Positions 63,320 to 64,000 of a DNA stretch of 64,000 nt are shown piece after piece. Made by a program: the position numbers and the translations under genes. Source of the stretch: Microvirga terrae (GTDB lineage Bacteria > Pseudomonadota > Alphaproteobacteria > Rhizobiales > Beijerinckiaceae); NCBI RefSeq assembly GCF_013307435.2, contig NZ_CP102845.1:1798001-1862000 (forward strand), given 5' to 3'. The notes beneath the pieces were generated by a model. The model was not told where the DNA came from, made no database searches, and saw only the letters and a list, made by a program, of their open reading frames with translations. Each line of letters begins with the position of its first letter. Within the stretch, counting starts at the first letter, position 1.

Positions 63320-63895
63320 CTATTGCTGAACCGGACCGCGCGGCCCGCCCTGATGCATGCCCATCCGGTGATGGTCACGGTCGTGACCCCGACGTCCTCC
63401 GCGGTCGGCCCAGCGCGGTCCGTCGATGTCGATCGCCTCCCGCATGAGGCGCGGCGCAATCCGCTTCTGATCTTCGCTGAAGCTGTCCCAGAGCGGTCGC
63501 AGGGCGGCGGTGGCCGCAGCCGAGCGCTGCGCGCCCTCGGTCCTCATGGTGCTGCGCCGCTCGAGACGCTGCATGAAATCCATGGACTGGCGCTGTTCGC
63601 GGGTCGGGCGCTGCTCGAAGCGTGAGTAACGCTCGGTGGCCGAGGAGCGGATTGCCGTCTCGACAGGGGCCCAGAGCCTCTCCTGGTCGGCGGAGAGCTT
63701 CAGCCCGGCCTTGATGGAGGCGATACGGGCATCCACGAGCCGGTTGAAGTCGTCCTGGCTCATGCGGGGACGGCGGTCCTGCCGGCCCTGATCCTGCGAC
63801 GCCGGCGCGTTCGGCGCAGGACTCTGCTGCGCGATCGCATAGGTGCCTGTGCCGGCCAGCAGGGCAGCAAGAGCAATGGTGGCGATGGTCTTCAT
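63320..63895 (-). CDS. Periplasmic LTxxQ-motif (Spy/CpxP-like) protein
   Basis: 191 residues with a signal peptide (TIATIALAALLAGTGTYAIA), a helical body (VDARIASIKAGLKLSADQER, LWAPVETAIRSSATERYSRF) in which LSADQ takes the place of the LTxxQ motif, and a His/Gly/Arg-rich end (GRRGHDRDHHRMGMHQGG) that may bind metal. The family includes envelope stress chaperones and metal-responsive sensors. The upstream region to the window end carries no recognised site. Confidence 0.85.
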   Translation of the reverse strand: MKTIATIALAALLAGTGTYAIAQQSPAPNAPASQDQGRQDRRPRMSQDDFNRLVDARIASIKAGLKLSADQERLWAPVETAIRSSATERYSRFEQRPTREQRQSMDFMQRLERRSTMRTEGAQRSAAATAALRPLWDSFSEDQKRIAPRLMREAIDIDGPRWADRGGRRGHDRDHHRMGMHQGGPRGPVQQ

Positions 63896-64000
63896 GCGGA
63901 CATCCTCCGTAGTGGCGATAGGATTAGATTGCTCCGCTCCTGCTCTCGCTCAGGTGACCGCCGCATGAACTTTTCGTCATGTGGACAATGTGGGTTCGTC

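Overview
The window is high-GC chromosomal DNA from an alphaproteobacterium, most likely of the order Hyphomicrobiales (Rhizobiales). The grounds are a CckA-type hybrid kinase, recA followed by alaS and then icd, CtrA-type (TTAA-N7-TTAA) and alphaproteobacterial LexA-type (GAAC-N7-GAAC) sites, a DksA that lacks most zinc-ligand cysteines, and a giant coiled-coil protein resembling the Agrobacterium growth-pole-ring protein. A Microvirga/Methylobacterium-like genus is a guess. I saw no rRNA, tRNA, CRISPR array, insertion sequence or prophage.

Layout. 1-4818 (-): oligopeptide ABC transporter (oppA, oppB, oppC and a fused double ATPase cut by the window edge). 4990-8694: urate breakdown, with membrane urate oxidase PuuD and a GlcG-like protein on one strand and HIU hydrolase plus a fused allantoinase/OHCU decarboxylase on the other. 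8773-11186: LysM/BON protein, rhodanese behind an SD-masking hairpin, and two c-type cytochromes. 11375-18938: cupin regulator, DMT exporter, a repeat-rich gap with a candidate structured RNA, LpxH-like phosphatase with a glycosyltransferase, an MFS carrier and a dipeptide epimerase. 19019-23257: a complete Mla-type lipid transport operon. 23362-25387: small lipoprotein genes, an AT-richer gap and an outer-membrane barrel. 25593-30203: the 1536-residue polar coiled-coil protein. 30522-42904: ferredoxin, universal stress protein, VWA protein and MoxR ATPase (separated by an antiporter and a PLP enzyme), SixA-like phosphatase, YcjX/YcjF and DksA. 42981-51270: FliO-like protein, cckA, recA and alaS. 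51381-54846: GFA protein, a lone PAS protein, an atypical LuxR regulator and a lipid kinase. 54910-57980: a toxin/immunity-like pair, icd and a broken phospholipase A2-like gene. 58108-63895: lipoprotein, two alpha/beta hydrolases, trmJ, murI, rpsD and an LTxxQ protein.

The strongest unusual signal is at 54910-56063. A toxin-like gene carrying the DPNQPRVPAG..GGQWT motif and its probable immunity gene lie behind a TTGACA-N17-TAATGA promoter whose spacer holds a perfect LexA box of the same type as that in front of recA. This implies a DNA-damage-induced toxin operon. An in-frame TGA interrupts the toxin 27 codons before its natural end; the reading frame past that TGA stays coherent and finishes in a 4-nt GTGA overlap with the immunity gene. 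On the other side of icd, a phospholipase A2-like gene is also interrupted by one in-frame TGA, at a position where a cysteine would be expected.

Other regulatory signals include a CtrA box in front of fliO-like/cckA, a hairpin covering the rhodanese ribosome binding site, and a dispersed family of about 95-bp double-palindrome repeats.
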